Source of the DNA: Hydractinia symbiolongicarpus
Taxonomy: Eukaryota > Cnidaria > Hydrozoa > Anthoathecata > Hydractiniidae
Direction of reading: 5' to 3'
NCBI RefSeq assembly: GCF_029227915.1
Contig: NC_079886.1
Span: 10,313,501-10,377,500 of the forward strand
Length of the DNA: 64,000 nucleotides
A program made the position numbers and the translations under genes. A model generated the notes under the pieces. It saw only the letters and a list, made by a program, of their open reading frames with translations, was not told the DNA's origin and ran no database searches. Positions 47,301 through 60,400 of the stretch are shown here, one piece after another (the stretch's first letter is position 1; every line of letters starts with the position of its first letter).

Positions 47301-50300
47301 GTTTAACTTGTAAAAGTACCTTGGAAATTTATTTATGATCTTTTAACTCAGGGTGTCTGATAGACAAAACCTTACAATCAGACTGAAGTGACCTTAAAAA
47401 AATGTCCATCATTTTCCTGAAGAAAAACCTTATAACCTTGAATGTGTGAGTATTTCTGTCTAGCTATAAAAGCACTGCCATTTTTGGTGTTTTTTGTGTC
47501 TTGAAAACTCATGAAAATTATAGTAAAAACAGGGTGACCATTCATACTGGAAAAACTGGAATACTTGAATTTAAAATTAATACTTGATTGTACTAGAAAA
47601 ATTCAAATTTTAGTCATTTTTCAGTCATTTTTCAGTATGGTCAGGCCTGTCAATAAAAAAATACCATGCGATAAATCATGCATTCAAGCATTAAAAATTT
47701 TGTTTGTGTCAGCGATTCTAATATATAACAAGAAGCCCAGGGAACTCTAAGAATTTCTGCTCACTACCAAAATATTTGATGACAACCTGCTAATTCATTG
47801 TGTTATTGTGCCAAACATTCGAAGAGGTTTGGTGCATGACGCTCTTAAGATAAAGCACACAAGTGACATTATATCTTCCAACAAACGCAAACAAAACGAA
47901 ACGTGTCATAAAAAACTCACATTTTGAAAGAAATTGCAAACAAAAATTACAGCCTATCATTCATGGTTAAAAGTCTTGCAATTTTGATGTCACCATGTTC
48001 AGCATACTTTTTTTGTTAACTGTGCTAAATTTTGTCGAAAATAAAGTAGTTTTAATTTTTGGACCAATTTTGGCCTAAAATGAAATTTATGTAACAAAAA
48101 ATCAAAATTTTGATGTCACCATCATGTTCAGCATACTTTATTTGTTAACTGTATCAAATTTTGTCGAAAATAAAGTAGTTTTAATTTTTGCACTAATTTT
48201 GGCATAAAATAAGTGACAAAAATTATGTTCAGCATACTTTAGATAGTCAGTTAGTTAGTCAGTTAGCAGTGGGAAACCAATGCTATTTTCCTGTCAAAGG
48301 AACGTGAAATCCCAGGGTAGTGATCATAATTTTCTAACAGATATGATAATATTGTACCCTGGAGTTAATAATCATTTTGGTTCTATTGTGAGAAAATGAA
48401 CCAAAAAAGCCTATTGAAAGTCAAGCTAGTCAGATCCTAACTAATTCACTGACTCTACATAACATAGACTAAGATATCATCAATATTGCCCCTTTGTAGT
48501 TTGTACCCGCGGATTACTGCTGATACCTACCCATGCAATCCTTCACTGGTGCAGATGTGACTGCTGATTAACCACACATTAAAAAACTTTTTAGCTTCAT
48601 CTTTTTGGCTTTATTTTCTTTCTCTATTCTGGTGTTTTTGTGTGTTCTCTAGTCCAAATTTTTATTTTGAATGGGAGGACTCAGCTTGTGCCTTCCAATA
48701 TTGGCTACTGATGTGGTATATGACTTGTCTTGCCAATTTTAAAAATTATAAGGGAGAATTTCAGGCCAAAAAACACCAAAGTTTGGTAAAAATAATGGTA
48801 AAAGTGGACCTACCAACCTTTTACTTGATCAGTTGACAAATCTGTCCAAAAAGGGTTAAAAGGATTTAAAAAATCAAATGAAAAGGAGATCCCATAAATT
48901 AGAGAGATATCACAGCTGTGTTAAAATTTCAAATACTGGCAAATGCCTACAAATTCTTTTTTGAACTACTTTTTTATCTATCACAAAACTATTAAAGTGT
49001 TTTGTGTGCAATAATTAGGCTAAAATGGCTTCTTTCTTTTATACAATTTATCAAAAACGTCTTTGGCAGTTTAAAATAAAATAACAAAGTAGTTAAAAGA
49101 AAGAAAAAATCAAAGTTAAATTTCTGTATAACCATTATCAGTGTTAAAATTAAAATCTATATTATAATGCTCGTATACGTCTGTCCGTCTGTCTGTCTGT
49201 CACGCAAAATGGTAGCTTAGCCGCGACGGGCGAACCCGTGGATTTTTCCACGGGCTAACGAAAGACTTGATAAAACTAGGTTGAGAAAATCGTTATAATG
49301 CTACTCTATTGCTATGATTACAAAAATACAGACACGTTAAGAAAATTACAAAGTGAAAAAAATCTCCACTTCTTGTGTTATAGGAACGTTTTATAAATTT
49401 ATCAAACATTTTTTGAGGCAAAGATTTGGAGTAATTATTCTCTCATTTTATCACTAATGTTTTCAATAGTCAATAATGAAGCAAGCATCTTTCTTTTATT
49501 ATTTTATTTTATTATCTCAGGGCATACCTGTTGTTGTCTTATAATGCTGCTCCTTTTTGTGTTCTTTGGGTATAGATTTAATCATTTTTACGTCTGTTAG
49601 CGCATACAGCTATTATCAAGACATGTCTCTTTTCTCCAGGCAAGTCAACATTGATGACAGCACTGTCTCACAGAGAACTTCCAATTCCAGAACATTTTGA
49701 CATCTTTCATTTGACAAACGAAATTGAAGCAAGTGATAAGACTGCGTTAGAATGTGTTATGGAGGTGCAAAATGAAAAACTTCGTTTGGAAAAGGAAGCA
49801 GAAGAGTTAGCTCACAGAGACGATGAATTCTCTCATGATAGGTATTTCTTGAATCTTTTGTGTATATAATGCTTTCAATGCTTTCATGGCACAGGAAACT
49901 CACAAGAAGCTTTTTTAATAATATAAGCAATCATATCAGCAAACATTGCTGACACGCTTGAATTCCTCCTAAAAACTACATGATCAAACTACATTGAATT
50001 TTTCATAAATTTTTAACGATTTAAAAGGTTTTTGATGTAACAGTCATGCATATTTTTTGTTGAAAGCATGTTTTTTATTCATTCTTATTTAAAAAAGCCA
50101 ACACCAGTCTAGCCTCTGCTAACGTTATGTCACCCAAGTGATATGACTTCTGATATCAATTCATCTAAATTTTAAAGGCTGATGGTGAGAAAAGAAATCA
50201 TAGAAGAAAAAGAGTTAATTGAGATTACCTGTGTTCTTTGTATGTCATTTGATCTCAGTTGACCATTTCCTTTATTTTCGTTTCTTAGATTAATGGACAT

Positions 50301-53300
50301 ATATGAAAGATTGGACGAACTGGAAGCTGGTCGAGCAGAAGCCACAGCTTCACGTCTCCTTCATGGTCTTGGTTTCACAACAATTATGCAAGCCACAAAA
50401 ACAAGAGACTTTTCTGGAGGATGGAGAATGAGAGTTGCTCTTGCCCGTGCATTGTTTGTAAAACCATCAATATTATTGCTTGACGAACCTACGAATCATC
50501 TTGATTTAGATGCATGTGTATGGCTTGAGGAGGAATTAAAAACATACAAGAGAATATTAGTTCTGGTATCACATTCACAAGATTTCTTAAATGGTGTTTG
50601 CACAAATATTGTGCATATGTCAAAAACTAAAATGAAGACATACACGGTATGTAGTTTGTCAAACAATATGGCAGGTTTCAGAGTTTTTAAAACAATGTAA
50701 GTGTATTTGGAGAAAGTATAGGATATGCTCATTAATCGATTTAATTTAAGCAGTTGTTAAAATGTGTACAAAATTTTTCACAGAATTTTCAAAATTGCAC
50801 AGTAGCCACTATCCACTGACATTAACCAGTCTTCATTTGATAAATTCCGTTTTTTACTGCTGTTTAGCAACATAATTAATATGGTCTTTGTAAAATTAGT
50901 TTTTAAGGAAAATAATGTTTGTTATTTTTCGGTTAATATGTACACGTGTTGACCTTTTTTGCAGGGTAATTATGATCAGTTCATTACAACTAGGGCTGAG
51001 TTAGAAGAAAATCAAATGAAGGCTTATAAAAGAGAACAAGAAGAAATTGCACACATGAAGGTATCTTGTATTCTTTACACAGAATACAGAATTTGAAAGG
51101 CCGTCAATGATATCCAAATTTTGGGCAATGAATCTGCTGTCCTTTAATGTGTAACCATAACAAGTTTTCTGTTGTGTTAAAAAATACTTAGTATTAAAGA
51201 TATTCCTGCACTTTTTTAATGTAGGATTACATAGCCCGTTTTGGTCACGGTAGTGCTAAGTTGGCTCGACAAGCACAAAGTAAAGAAAAAACATTAGCAA
51301 AAATGATTGAGGGTGGACTGACAGAAAAAGTAACAACCGACAGAGTAAGTTCTTCTTTTGAAGCTTTTCCAGTCATTTCCTAGCATGAAAAATGTTTTGT
51401 GAGAAACTTTAGGACCAAATTAAAGTTGCGCTATGGATAAGAACTCTGTAGGCCATCAATGTGTTTCATTACTCAGACATTACATTTTTCACTTGCAATG
51501 TCTATCACCTACCATTTTCTAATATCTTTTGTCTTTAAATTTTAGGCGTTATCTTTCTTTTTTCCTGACTGTGGCAAACTCCCTCCACCTGTGCTTGCAG
51601 TAGAGCATGTTAGTTTTCGATACAACGATTCAAAGGTATGTAAAGCTCTGTTTCAAATCACTATTTAAGCATACAACACTTTTTGTGAGAAACTGGTTTA
51701 TAAATCGGTTTAGTACTGGATCACCTAAAATTTAAAAACCTTTGGACCAGATACGAAAAGTGTTTTCAAAATTGTTTTCATAATAAGCGTAATAAATTAC
51801 GTAAAATCAATTTTTTGCAGTTTTGAATTTGCAGTGCTCATAAAAATTCAACGCTACTTAGCTTATCTGAAACCAATTTCGACTGTTTTGATTTCAATAA
51901 ACGTTTTCTTTTTAGCCTTTGCTATACAAAAACTTAGATTTTGGCATGGACTTGGATACACGTATTGCACTTGTTGGACCAAATGGGGCTGGCAAAAGTA
52001 CTTTGTTAAAGCTGTTGTGTGGAGAGCTCGCTCCAACTGAGGGTAGAATAAGAAAGCACCAGCATTTGAAATTTGGGCGATTTCATCAGGTACACTTTGT
52101 TTTATACTATAGATTATTTCAAGATGGTACAGAAAAAAAGTTGTATTGATAAAGACATTTTGTATTTAAATAAATCACTATTTCTTAGAACATTACTATC
52201 ATTTTATCCAAATATTCATTTTCAAAATAGACGAAATCATTTTTATAAAAGCATTTGTAATACGGTACACAACTCAATATTTTTTGCTCACACATTCAAG
52301 TAGTTTAGTCGTTTTTCCAGATTTAGCTGATCCCATTTTAGTGAAATATAAATTCACATTGTTGGTTGAAGCTGTTTTTTGATTTATTTGATTTAAACAA
52401 TATAGGTATTTTTCCAACAAAAAATTGTGTGGTGTGAACAAGCCACCAAAAATTTGTGTGGAGTGATTACGGCACAAACAACTTGAGATGCACCTCATAA
52501 CAGGAAATTAACAACTCAGAAGTTAACGCACATGATATTAAACCGTTCATTTCATTTTTCGTTAATTTCATTGTGTTCACGTGTTTGTTTTCTAATGAAA
52601 ATCACTGCATCGTTTCGATTATCTTTTTTAAATACAACATTCCAAAGACCTAGTCATGTGACATGTGCAGATTATTTTGAATATCTTTACAACCTAACAA
52701 TTTTTTTAAAAAAAAAACAGGATTTATTTTTTCTTTGGATTGGTTAACTGCCAGCATGACACACATAACTGTGGTAAAAGCAGAAAAATTTCTCAATAAC
52801 CTTTGTGTGAGTGAAATTTGATGAAAGTAGAACTGTTGAGCGTGAATATGTAAAAAAATTGTACTAAATCAATTTTGGGGCCGAAATAGGCAACCAAATT
52901 TTGAGATAAGGGAATAAATTAAAAGGGTTAATAATTTTTTTGTAAGCTTAATTCTAGATTCACTGGGTTTTATTAAAAAAGGACAGTTATCCTTAAAATC
53001 TGTACTTTTTTAGCACACGATTGTGACTAATTTATTAATCGAGGATACAGAAGAATGTGAGAATTTCATAATTTGAGTTACGCGATTGTCTTTTTCGTTC
53101 GATGTTACATGTAATTACTATTATTTACTTCACATTGTATTACGAGTGCGTAAAAAAATTCCATACTTCTAAATTTTGGAGTTTAATTTTCAGAGAGATC
53201 ATAGCAATGAGGAATTGTGTTCTACTGAAAATTTCTTATTAATTTTGAAAATTCTTCTTAAAAAACTCTTATAGTAGATTTTTTAACAAATTTTTCAAAT

Positions 53301-55574
53301 CTCTTTAATTTTAGTTTTACAAAACATTATGGTAGAATAAATAAAAATGCAACATTTTTACAGCCATTTTTTTTTTTACGCTCGTGCCATTACTTTTAAA
53401 ATCTCCCTGAATTTGACTCTATAAAGAGAGTCAAATTCAATTACCCAACCCGAGTTTTATTCTAAATTGTTCACCTGTTTCGTTCGTTTTGTTGCTAAAG
53501 TTTCGTTAAAAATTTCTTTCTATGGAGCAGCTTTAATGGATTTTCTTTTTCAGCACTTGCAAGATATACTCGACATGGAAATGAGCGCTCTAGATTGGAT
53601 GATGAAGACATTTCCTCAGGAAAAAGACATAGAACGCATGCGCAAGTTTCTTGGGAGATACGGACTGACTGGAAAGCAGCAGGTGTGTATGTTTTGACTG
53701 TATGTTTTACCTGTATGTTTTATTTGTATGTTTTGCCTGTATATTTTACCTGTATGTTTCACCTGATGTTTGATTTAGGGTTTAGGCAGGCTGTTTTACA
53801 CTAGTTGCGCTGATTTTTCAATTGTAAAAAATGTAACATCAGTCCTATTTTTAACGTCAAAAGGCCTTAAAAAAGCTACTATGGGCTTACAGGGTTCAGA
53901 CCCAACCTGAAAATTGACTATCTTGAAAAGAAAATCAGAGGGGGGATAAAGCAAATTTACTTTGGGTTCTCACAGTTACTGCGCAGCCGTTCAGTTCTTG
54001 GTTATGTCAGAAGAAGGACAAAAATTTCAGTACCTAAAAATAATTTTGTTACTTTCCTCGTCAAAATGTTCGTTAGCATATAGCTATTTCAGTCCAAGTG
54101 TCTTTAAATGGTGCGCTAAGAAGTTTTTAAGCCTGTTAGAGTAGCTGGAAAAAAGGAATTATTAAAATGTGGTTGAAATAAGTTCTGGCAAGGATTCCGG
54201 AAAATTTAAACAAGTCACTTCTATTTAAAGGGGAAAAGGTAAAAAAAACTGAAAGGTGCAACAGGTTTTTTTAGGGTTTTTCTCGTTTTTTTTTTAATTT
54301 ATTGGTGTTTTAACATAATGAATTTCTGTTGCTTGTAAAATCGAATTTCATGTCCAACCTTTGCGTTAAACTCATATCCCAGCTGTATTATTTTTCTCCG
54401 ATGAGCTGCGCGAAAATTATTTCTGTGTGAAGGATTTCAAATTCGCTACGAACACTAGTTATTGTAGCAACTTCAACAAGTTTGTTTTATATGCTTATTT
54501 TTTTTTTATTTTTTTTTTTTGCAGACGTGTCCCATCAAAAATTTATCAGACGGTCAACGTAGTCGTATCATATTCGGTTGGCTTTCATTCCAAAATCCCC
54601 ACATGTTACTACTGGACGAACCTACTAACCATTTGGATATTGAAACTATAGATGCGCTAGCGGAAGCTATCAACGAGTTTGATGGAGGGATGCTACTTAT
54701 TAGTCACGACTTTAGGCTCATCATGCAGGTAAGATAACACAAGTTAATTCATTTAAAACATTTGTACGGACAGTCGAGAATCCTGGTTTGTGGCTAACAT
54801 ATGAGAATTCTTCAATATGATTTAATACTTGTAGCATCCAAAAAATTCTTGCATTTGTTTAATTTTGTTAGAGATATTATCCAATTTATTTATTTTTGCG
54901 CTTAAAAAATCGCATATCGCGAAACGTATAGACTTTTTTTGACAAATTAAAATTCTTAATTATGTTACAACTGTGCAATACCATTGCATTGCAGAGGTGT
55001 TCGATATGCTTCAATGCGCTGCCAAGGAAAATAATAAAACTTTAAAAAATTCGCTTTAACTAGATTTAGAAACCAGTTCCTGCTTTTTAGAGGCGAAATA
55101 TTTTACTTTGAGTTTTCCCACACTCGTTGGTGTTTTCCTGGAAAACTCATTGGAATTAACTATTTTGTTTTTATCATTTAAAAGAGTGTTTAGAATCAGT
55201 ATTTTAAATTCGCCACATGCTTTTTGTTTTTCATGGAGTTCAAAAAGAATTTGCTATTCACAATTCTCGTGAATTTAAATTCACAAATTTGCCTGATTAA
55301 AATTATAACTAAAATTACTTTAGCAAATGCCAGTTTGAAGAAATTTGCGCAGGTGATAATTTTCGCGGATTTGTGAAAGTTTGTCCACGTAAAAATGCTT
55401 AAGATGATAGGGATTGATGCAGCGATATAAATGAATATAAAATCACTTTATTTTCAGGTTGCTAAAGAAATTTGGGTATGTGAGAACGGAGAAGTGCATC
55501 CGTGGAAGGGAGATATATTTAGCTACAAGAAAATATTAAAAGCCAAAGCGAAAAAAGATCTTATAAGCAAATAA
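44309..55574 (+). CDS. ABCF2: ABCF2, soluble twin-ATPase ABC protein
   Basis: ABCF proteins lack membrane domains; ABCF2 is the relative of yeast ARB1, which works in ribosome biogenesis and translation. Ten exons: 44309-44636, 49640-49841, 50289-50646, 50965-51060, 51225-51344, 51546-51635, 51916-52089, 53554-53682, 54525-54728, 55458-55574, giving 605 residues (human 623) with all phases consistent. A Lys/Ser-rich N-terminal tail precedes two ABC cassettes. Cassette 1 has Walker A GPNGCGKST, signature FSGGW and Walker [13 protein letters not shown]. Cassette 2 has [14 protein letters not shown] and [12 protein letters not shown], with switch segments VSHSQDF and ISHDFR. The two are joined by the family's helical linker ([21 protein letters not shown]). 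Intron 1 (about 5 kb) splits the first Walker A codon for Gly. An acceptor at 44287-44288, 20 nt before the ATG, suggests a non-coding 5' exon upstream. AATAAA lies near 55812. Confidence 0.97.
45142..45829. mobile_element. Inverted-repeat element (MITE), 688 bp, with G-rich ends
   Basis: Begins AACCCTATTCGGGCC and ends GGACCCAATAGGGTT, an imperfect inverted repeat. Inside each end lies a second inverted block (CCAGGGGGGGG and CCCCCCCCTGG). It has no transposase frame and no clear target duplication. It lies in ABCF2 intron 1. Confidence 0.65.
47980..48241. repeat. Tandem repeat, about 125-bp unit, two copies plus a partial third
   Basis: The phrases attttgatgtcaccat, ttcagcatacttt and attttgtcgaaaataaagtag recur in order about 125 bp apart, and ttcagcatacttt a third time. 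It lies in ABCF2 intron 1. Confidence 0.8.
49156..49268 (+). mobile_element. Helitron-like non-autonomous element, copy 3
   Basis: TCTATATTATAATGCTCG start after an A, CTGTCCGTCTGTCTGTCTG run, GACGGGCGAACCCGTGG and a perfect hairpin CCCGTGGATTTTTCCACGGG at 49235-49254. The CTAG end is altered (CTAACGAAAG). It lies in ABCF2 intron 1. Confidence 0.5.
53683..53775. repeat. 15-bp tandem repeat starting at an ABCF2 donor
   Basis: About six degenerate copies of tgtatgttttacctg begin within the intron immediately after exon 8 (donor CAG|GTGTGTATG). The first unit overlaps the splice donor. Confidence 0.8.
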
Positions 55575-55970
55575 CACAGGTGGTTGCTGACCTCAGCATC
55601 GTTAGAGTGGAAAGAGGAATTCGATATATCCAAGTCCCAATCGGGAGGAATATGGAAGTCCGAAATCAACGGGCGAATGGAAAGCGTTGTGTATTTTCAT
55701 CTCTCGAACTTTGTAGTGTTGCTAAGTTTGTGTTTAACTATTTATATCTGCATTTTATCCCTTTAAGGTAAACATCTTGTTTTTTGCGTCATCTTTTCAA
55801 ATTCCTTACAAATAAATAAAAGTCGTCGATTGCTATTTTTATCACTGCCCGAATATGTAAATCATTCCTCAATTAAAATACTGAATTTGTCTTAGAGTTC
55901 GTCATTTTATTTTTGTAACTGCAGTAAAAATTTAAGAGCGCGATTGAAATTTTGTGTAATGTAAAGACCC

Positions 55971-56043
55971 CGACCCTGATGGGACTCGAACCCACAATCT
56001 CCAGCTCCGGAGGCTGGCGCCTTATCCATTAGGCCACAGGGCC
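55971..56043 (-). tRNA. tRNA-Arg(CCG)
   Basis: The minus strand folds into a complete 73-nt tRNA. The 7-bp acceptor stem pairs GGCCCTG with CAGGGTC (one G-T) and the discriminator is G. The A box is TGGCCTAATGGA. The anticodon loop is CTCCGGA with anticodon CCG, for arginine codon CGG. The B box is GGTTCGAGTCC. No intron is present. It lies between ABCF2 and RECK. Confidence 0.96.
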
Positions 56044-57452
56044 GATTTAGTTGTTGATTATTGTGTAGATTTAATTACTACGTCACCCGGTAATAACGAC
56101 AGGAATAATTTCGTGCGAGTACTTCTAAATGAAAACAGCTGACGTCATCAAAACAGTTTCTTCACAGAAGATTATCTTTAAGCTTTTTGTCCCTCTTAAA
56201 GGCTGAATAAACACAGTTTAAGAACGTGTATATAAGGTGAAGTGCTCTCAAAATTGTAAACATACTTTTCCGTGTGTTACATCAGCGTGTTTCACAACAA
56301 GACTTCGTATAAAATTCAACACTGCGCGAATATATGTTTATACACAACAGATAAGCGGCTTTTGTGGGCGTTGCTAAGATCAGAATCAAGCGATCATCCC
56401 AATCGTAATCATTTGAGGGAATGTTCAACTGTCTCATGAAGGAGCCAAGATGATTGTTTTTGATTTTATGATATCAAAACTTACTAAAAATTACAGGTTG
56501 GGGATTTGGAGACCAGGTTGTGGCTTCAAGCAAAAGGATTTCAATAAAACCAGCTCTATTGTCCTGAGACGTTATCAAACTCCGCGGAGGAGAATTGTGT
56601 TAATCTTAAATGAGGCAGACTTTCCTTTAACTCCTCCGTACTGGTCTTATCTACTTTCGGGACGAATTTTTAAAGATTTATTTTTAAAACCGGAAAAACT
56701 GCTGGTAAAAATATGCATAACGTATGTAAAAAACAAACAGCCTCATGTTGCTGGGAGTACAATTTTCTCGCGGTAAACTCGTTGCATTTTGAAAGATTGG
56801 AAAGGAGGAGTCAGCCCCTTTATGAATTTGTTAGTATTTTGTTTTTCCTTATGGGAGTAAACGTTATTGATTAAGACGTATTTTAAAATGTAAATTTGTA
56901 AACTCAAAAAATCTCGAAATAGCACGTGGTACCTGTCGAGAACACAAAACATACAAAACATCAATCAAACTATTGAAAGTAAACAAAGAATTTCTATAGC
57001 TATCCTTCAAGAAGATAATGAACTTCAAAAGGGGCTAGCAAATTACGTAAATACATTTCACATGTTATTATCCCTGTGCATGAGAAGTCTATAAAATCAT
57101 TTATGAAGCGATTCAAAGTGGGTAAAAATTTAATAACAAGACTGGGATATTTATAACAAATTTTATGCAACCGCCCCCCTAAACTTGTGAAGATCGATTT
57201 GATTGACAGAAATAATCAATTTCATGTCATAGTTATAATTGGTGCGCTGTTACGAGTCGTCGCTCAAAAATGATTTATATCACAGCTTGAGTACTTGAGT
57301 TAAATTGTGGCGAGCAAAAAACAACAATAAATATAAACAACGCATCGCGAGCATACAGCTAAGCATTGTTGAGGTATCGATGTTAAGAAAATCTTGTTTT
57401 TATAAAAACACATTTTTGTTAGCTAACAGAAGAAAAAAAGTTTCCGAATACA
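56044..57452. other. RECK upstream region, no gene seen
   Basis: Should contain the RECK promoter and 5' leader. The frame at 56450-56776 (plus) has no recognisable domain. Confidence 0.4.
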
Positions 57453-60400
57453 ATGTGGAAATTAATAGTATTGCTGGTTTTAAATATATCCTCATTAACA
57501 CACGGTAAGAATGAAATAATATACAAATAGTTATTTATTTTACAAATTTCTTTTATGTGCTTCGACAAATGTTGATATTACATTGAACGTACCACTGAGT
57601 TTAAAGGATTATTATATTCAACAGATCATAAATTATCAAGTTTTGTGTTTGCGTCGAATGAATACTTTTTTTCTCAAGTGTCAATTGCATTTAAGAAAAG
57701 AAAGGAATATATGTCTTTATAAAGAAATGCAGATTTTTTTTGTACTAAATCGATTCAGTATTACAATACTTTACGTTTTAGCATGTAAGTTCAACTTCTA
57801 TTTTTATTATAAAGTTTGTTTTTTAAACTGTGTGATTTTTTTTTGTCTTTTATTTGTTTTTTTTGTTTTTTTGGAAGTGAAAAAGAACACAAATAAATTC
57901 GAGAGATCGGAAAATTTTTTCATACATTAACTTCGGAAGACAAATTTTAAACATTCGTCGTAAAAAAAACATTTTTAGTATTCGACCTAACTTTTCTTTA
58001 TTCAAATACGAAACTAATTGACCTTGCGAAGAACAAAACATCTTAGAATAAAAAACACGTGTGTGAAACTTTTCAGCGCCTTTTTGTTTTCTATTTAATG
58101 ACAAAAAATAACTTATCTTTTTTTTATCAATTTGTCTTTATTTAAATCTTTTTAATATTCATTTTTATTCTGACTTTTTTGTTTTCAGGTCTCCAACCAA
58201 CGTCAATATGCTGCTTACAGGCAAGATCTTCCGAATGTTCGAAAAACTGCAGAAAGGTATACATGCCGTGTTGGTCAAATAAACTGTAATTAATAATTAA
58301 GCAAAGGAGGGGCAGACGATTGTGTTATTGCAATAAATTTTTCGATTTTACTTTTCTTGTCTCTTCATAAAAGACCACCCTTATTTTTCATACGCAAATT
58401 TTTTATCCAGTTTTCCTGGTTTTGTTTTTAGTTATTGCGTCGAGCGAGAATATTACCGACACATAAATATCGTTTAAAATACCGATACGTCAGTCGGCGA
58501 CTAACTGACGTCGTCAGAACATGTCCACGTTCTGAGGTAAACAACAATTTTTATCTCACTGTCAACAATCACAGAGCAAAGAAATGTTTTTGTTTACATA
58601 TTCTCCGTCCTCATTTATTTTTTTTCGATTTAAGAAGCTAGAATAACAACATCTCAACATCAACGAAATAAACTGCCGCCCTTTAGCGTTTGCCTTTTTA
58701 AATGTATGACGTCAATTTGTTTTAATTTTTAGGTACAATTCTGGCGTTGTTTGGAAAACTCCGATATGTGGAAAGGTAAAAAAAATTGTTGCCAACATTT
58801 TTCATTTTCAAAAAAACAACAAAAATCCAGGTGTTAATGTTTTAAAACACCTATCTCAAAAATCCCTTTTGTTACGCAAAATTTTTTCGCAATAAACCGA
58901 GGTCAGAATTCGTCATACCTTTGAAGGACCATTTCTTTTTTTAACTATAAGATGAGTGGTCTCTCTTCAGATTTAGATATCTCCAAGAAGATGCGGTTTC
59001 TACTCGAAATACTTGTTAAGATTAAAAATCCTTTGAAAAGCCGTCACGAATAAACGGATAAAATTTTTAAATGAAGAATACAACGCATTTTTTTTGCGAC
59101 TTTTTGTGTGAACTATTTTCTAACATCGCATTGATGAACTATGGGATTTGAATTTTTAATTTTTCTTCTGAGGTATTAGTTACACCGTTAAATTTACCGA
59201 AGGTGCGAAAAATATAACTGGTCGAAGAGCGAAATAACAGGTGTTATCACGTTTTTTATTTTATTCGCGGTAAAAAACCTTCCTGTTGAGGAAAAAATTT
59301 GTTTTGAAAAAACCTTCCGATGTCGAGTAGTAACTCTGACACTTTGAAAAGCTGAACAGGGTTTCATATTTTGAAGTTTATGTCAACATATTCATCCTCT
59401 TAAGATTTATTCTCAATCAAAAGTGAAAACATCTGGCGCCGTTTCGAAAAGATTTCAAGTGCGTTTCAAGATCGCGTATTTCGTAAAAGTTTCATTAATT
59501 TATGGTGAAAACATATTCAAGTTAAATTTAAAAACAATCAGGAAAAATTTTTTTTTGAAAGCGTGCAAAATTATTAACCTGCGAAACATTAATATAAAAG
59601 TTAGCTATAAGCAATGATTTGATTAATTTCAGACTATAATCTCTGTTCCTCCTCCTCTATCAAATAGACACGAATCATTCGCGGGGTTAGGAATTTTTTT
59701 TCTCAAGTTATAAGATATTTATTATATTTTAATTAATTCTCTGGCCTACCCCCTGAAAGCTTACTTTGTTTTGTGTATTTCAATTAGAGCCTAGTTGTTA
59801 GTAATAAATGGTGTTCTTTGTTTTGCTCGAGATAAACTTGATTGAGCCAATTATTTTTAATTACTTGTTTATATAGCTAAGATGTTCTACTAATCATTTT
59901 AATTATAACCAACTAGTTTTTGTCTCATTGTGCCGGACATCCCGGCATACCTTCATCAATTAGAGATACCCTTCATTAAAATATGTGTGATCTTCACATA
60001 GATTTTTCTCATTAGTGGTGGAGTATTATTAGCTCTATTTAAATTAAGTGATTCTGGCTGATAATCTTCGTTGACATATGTGCTTACGACGCCAGCAATA
60101 ATGATAACTTTTATAGATCTCTCCGCATGTTGTGTACGTGCGACGGCAGTTTTAATTAAATAACTGCTTGCCAATATTGGACACTTGTCTCGTAATTTCT
60201 TGACTCGCTTTTCCAATTTAGGCTCCTTGTTTTGTGGCTTTTAAATAGCTGTTTTTAAAAGCTGTTATATTTGTTCATTTCTTGGCACCTTATGTCACTG
60301 TCTCGTTTAAGCTTTTTTTGTGCAAAAACTAAACTTTGGTACATATGGTGTTAAAGGTTAAACAGTTTTTTTGACGTCCAACCTTTGTACCACTTGTTAA

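Noticed and set aside
56450-56776. 108-codon plus-strand frame upstream of RECK
   Set aside because: No recognisable domain, signal or splice continuation. Probably chance.
59956-60216. 86-codon minus-strand frame in RECK intron 4
   Set aside because: Looked faintly like a transposon relic, but I could not name any family block.
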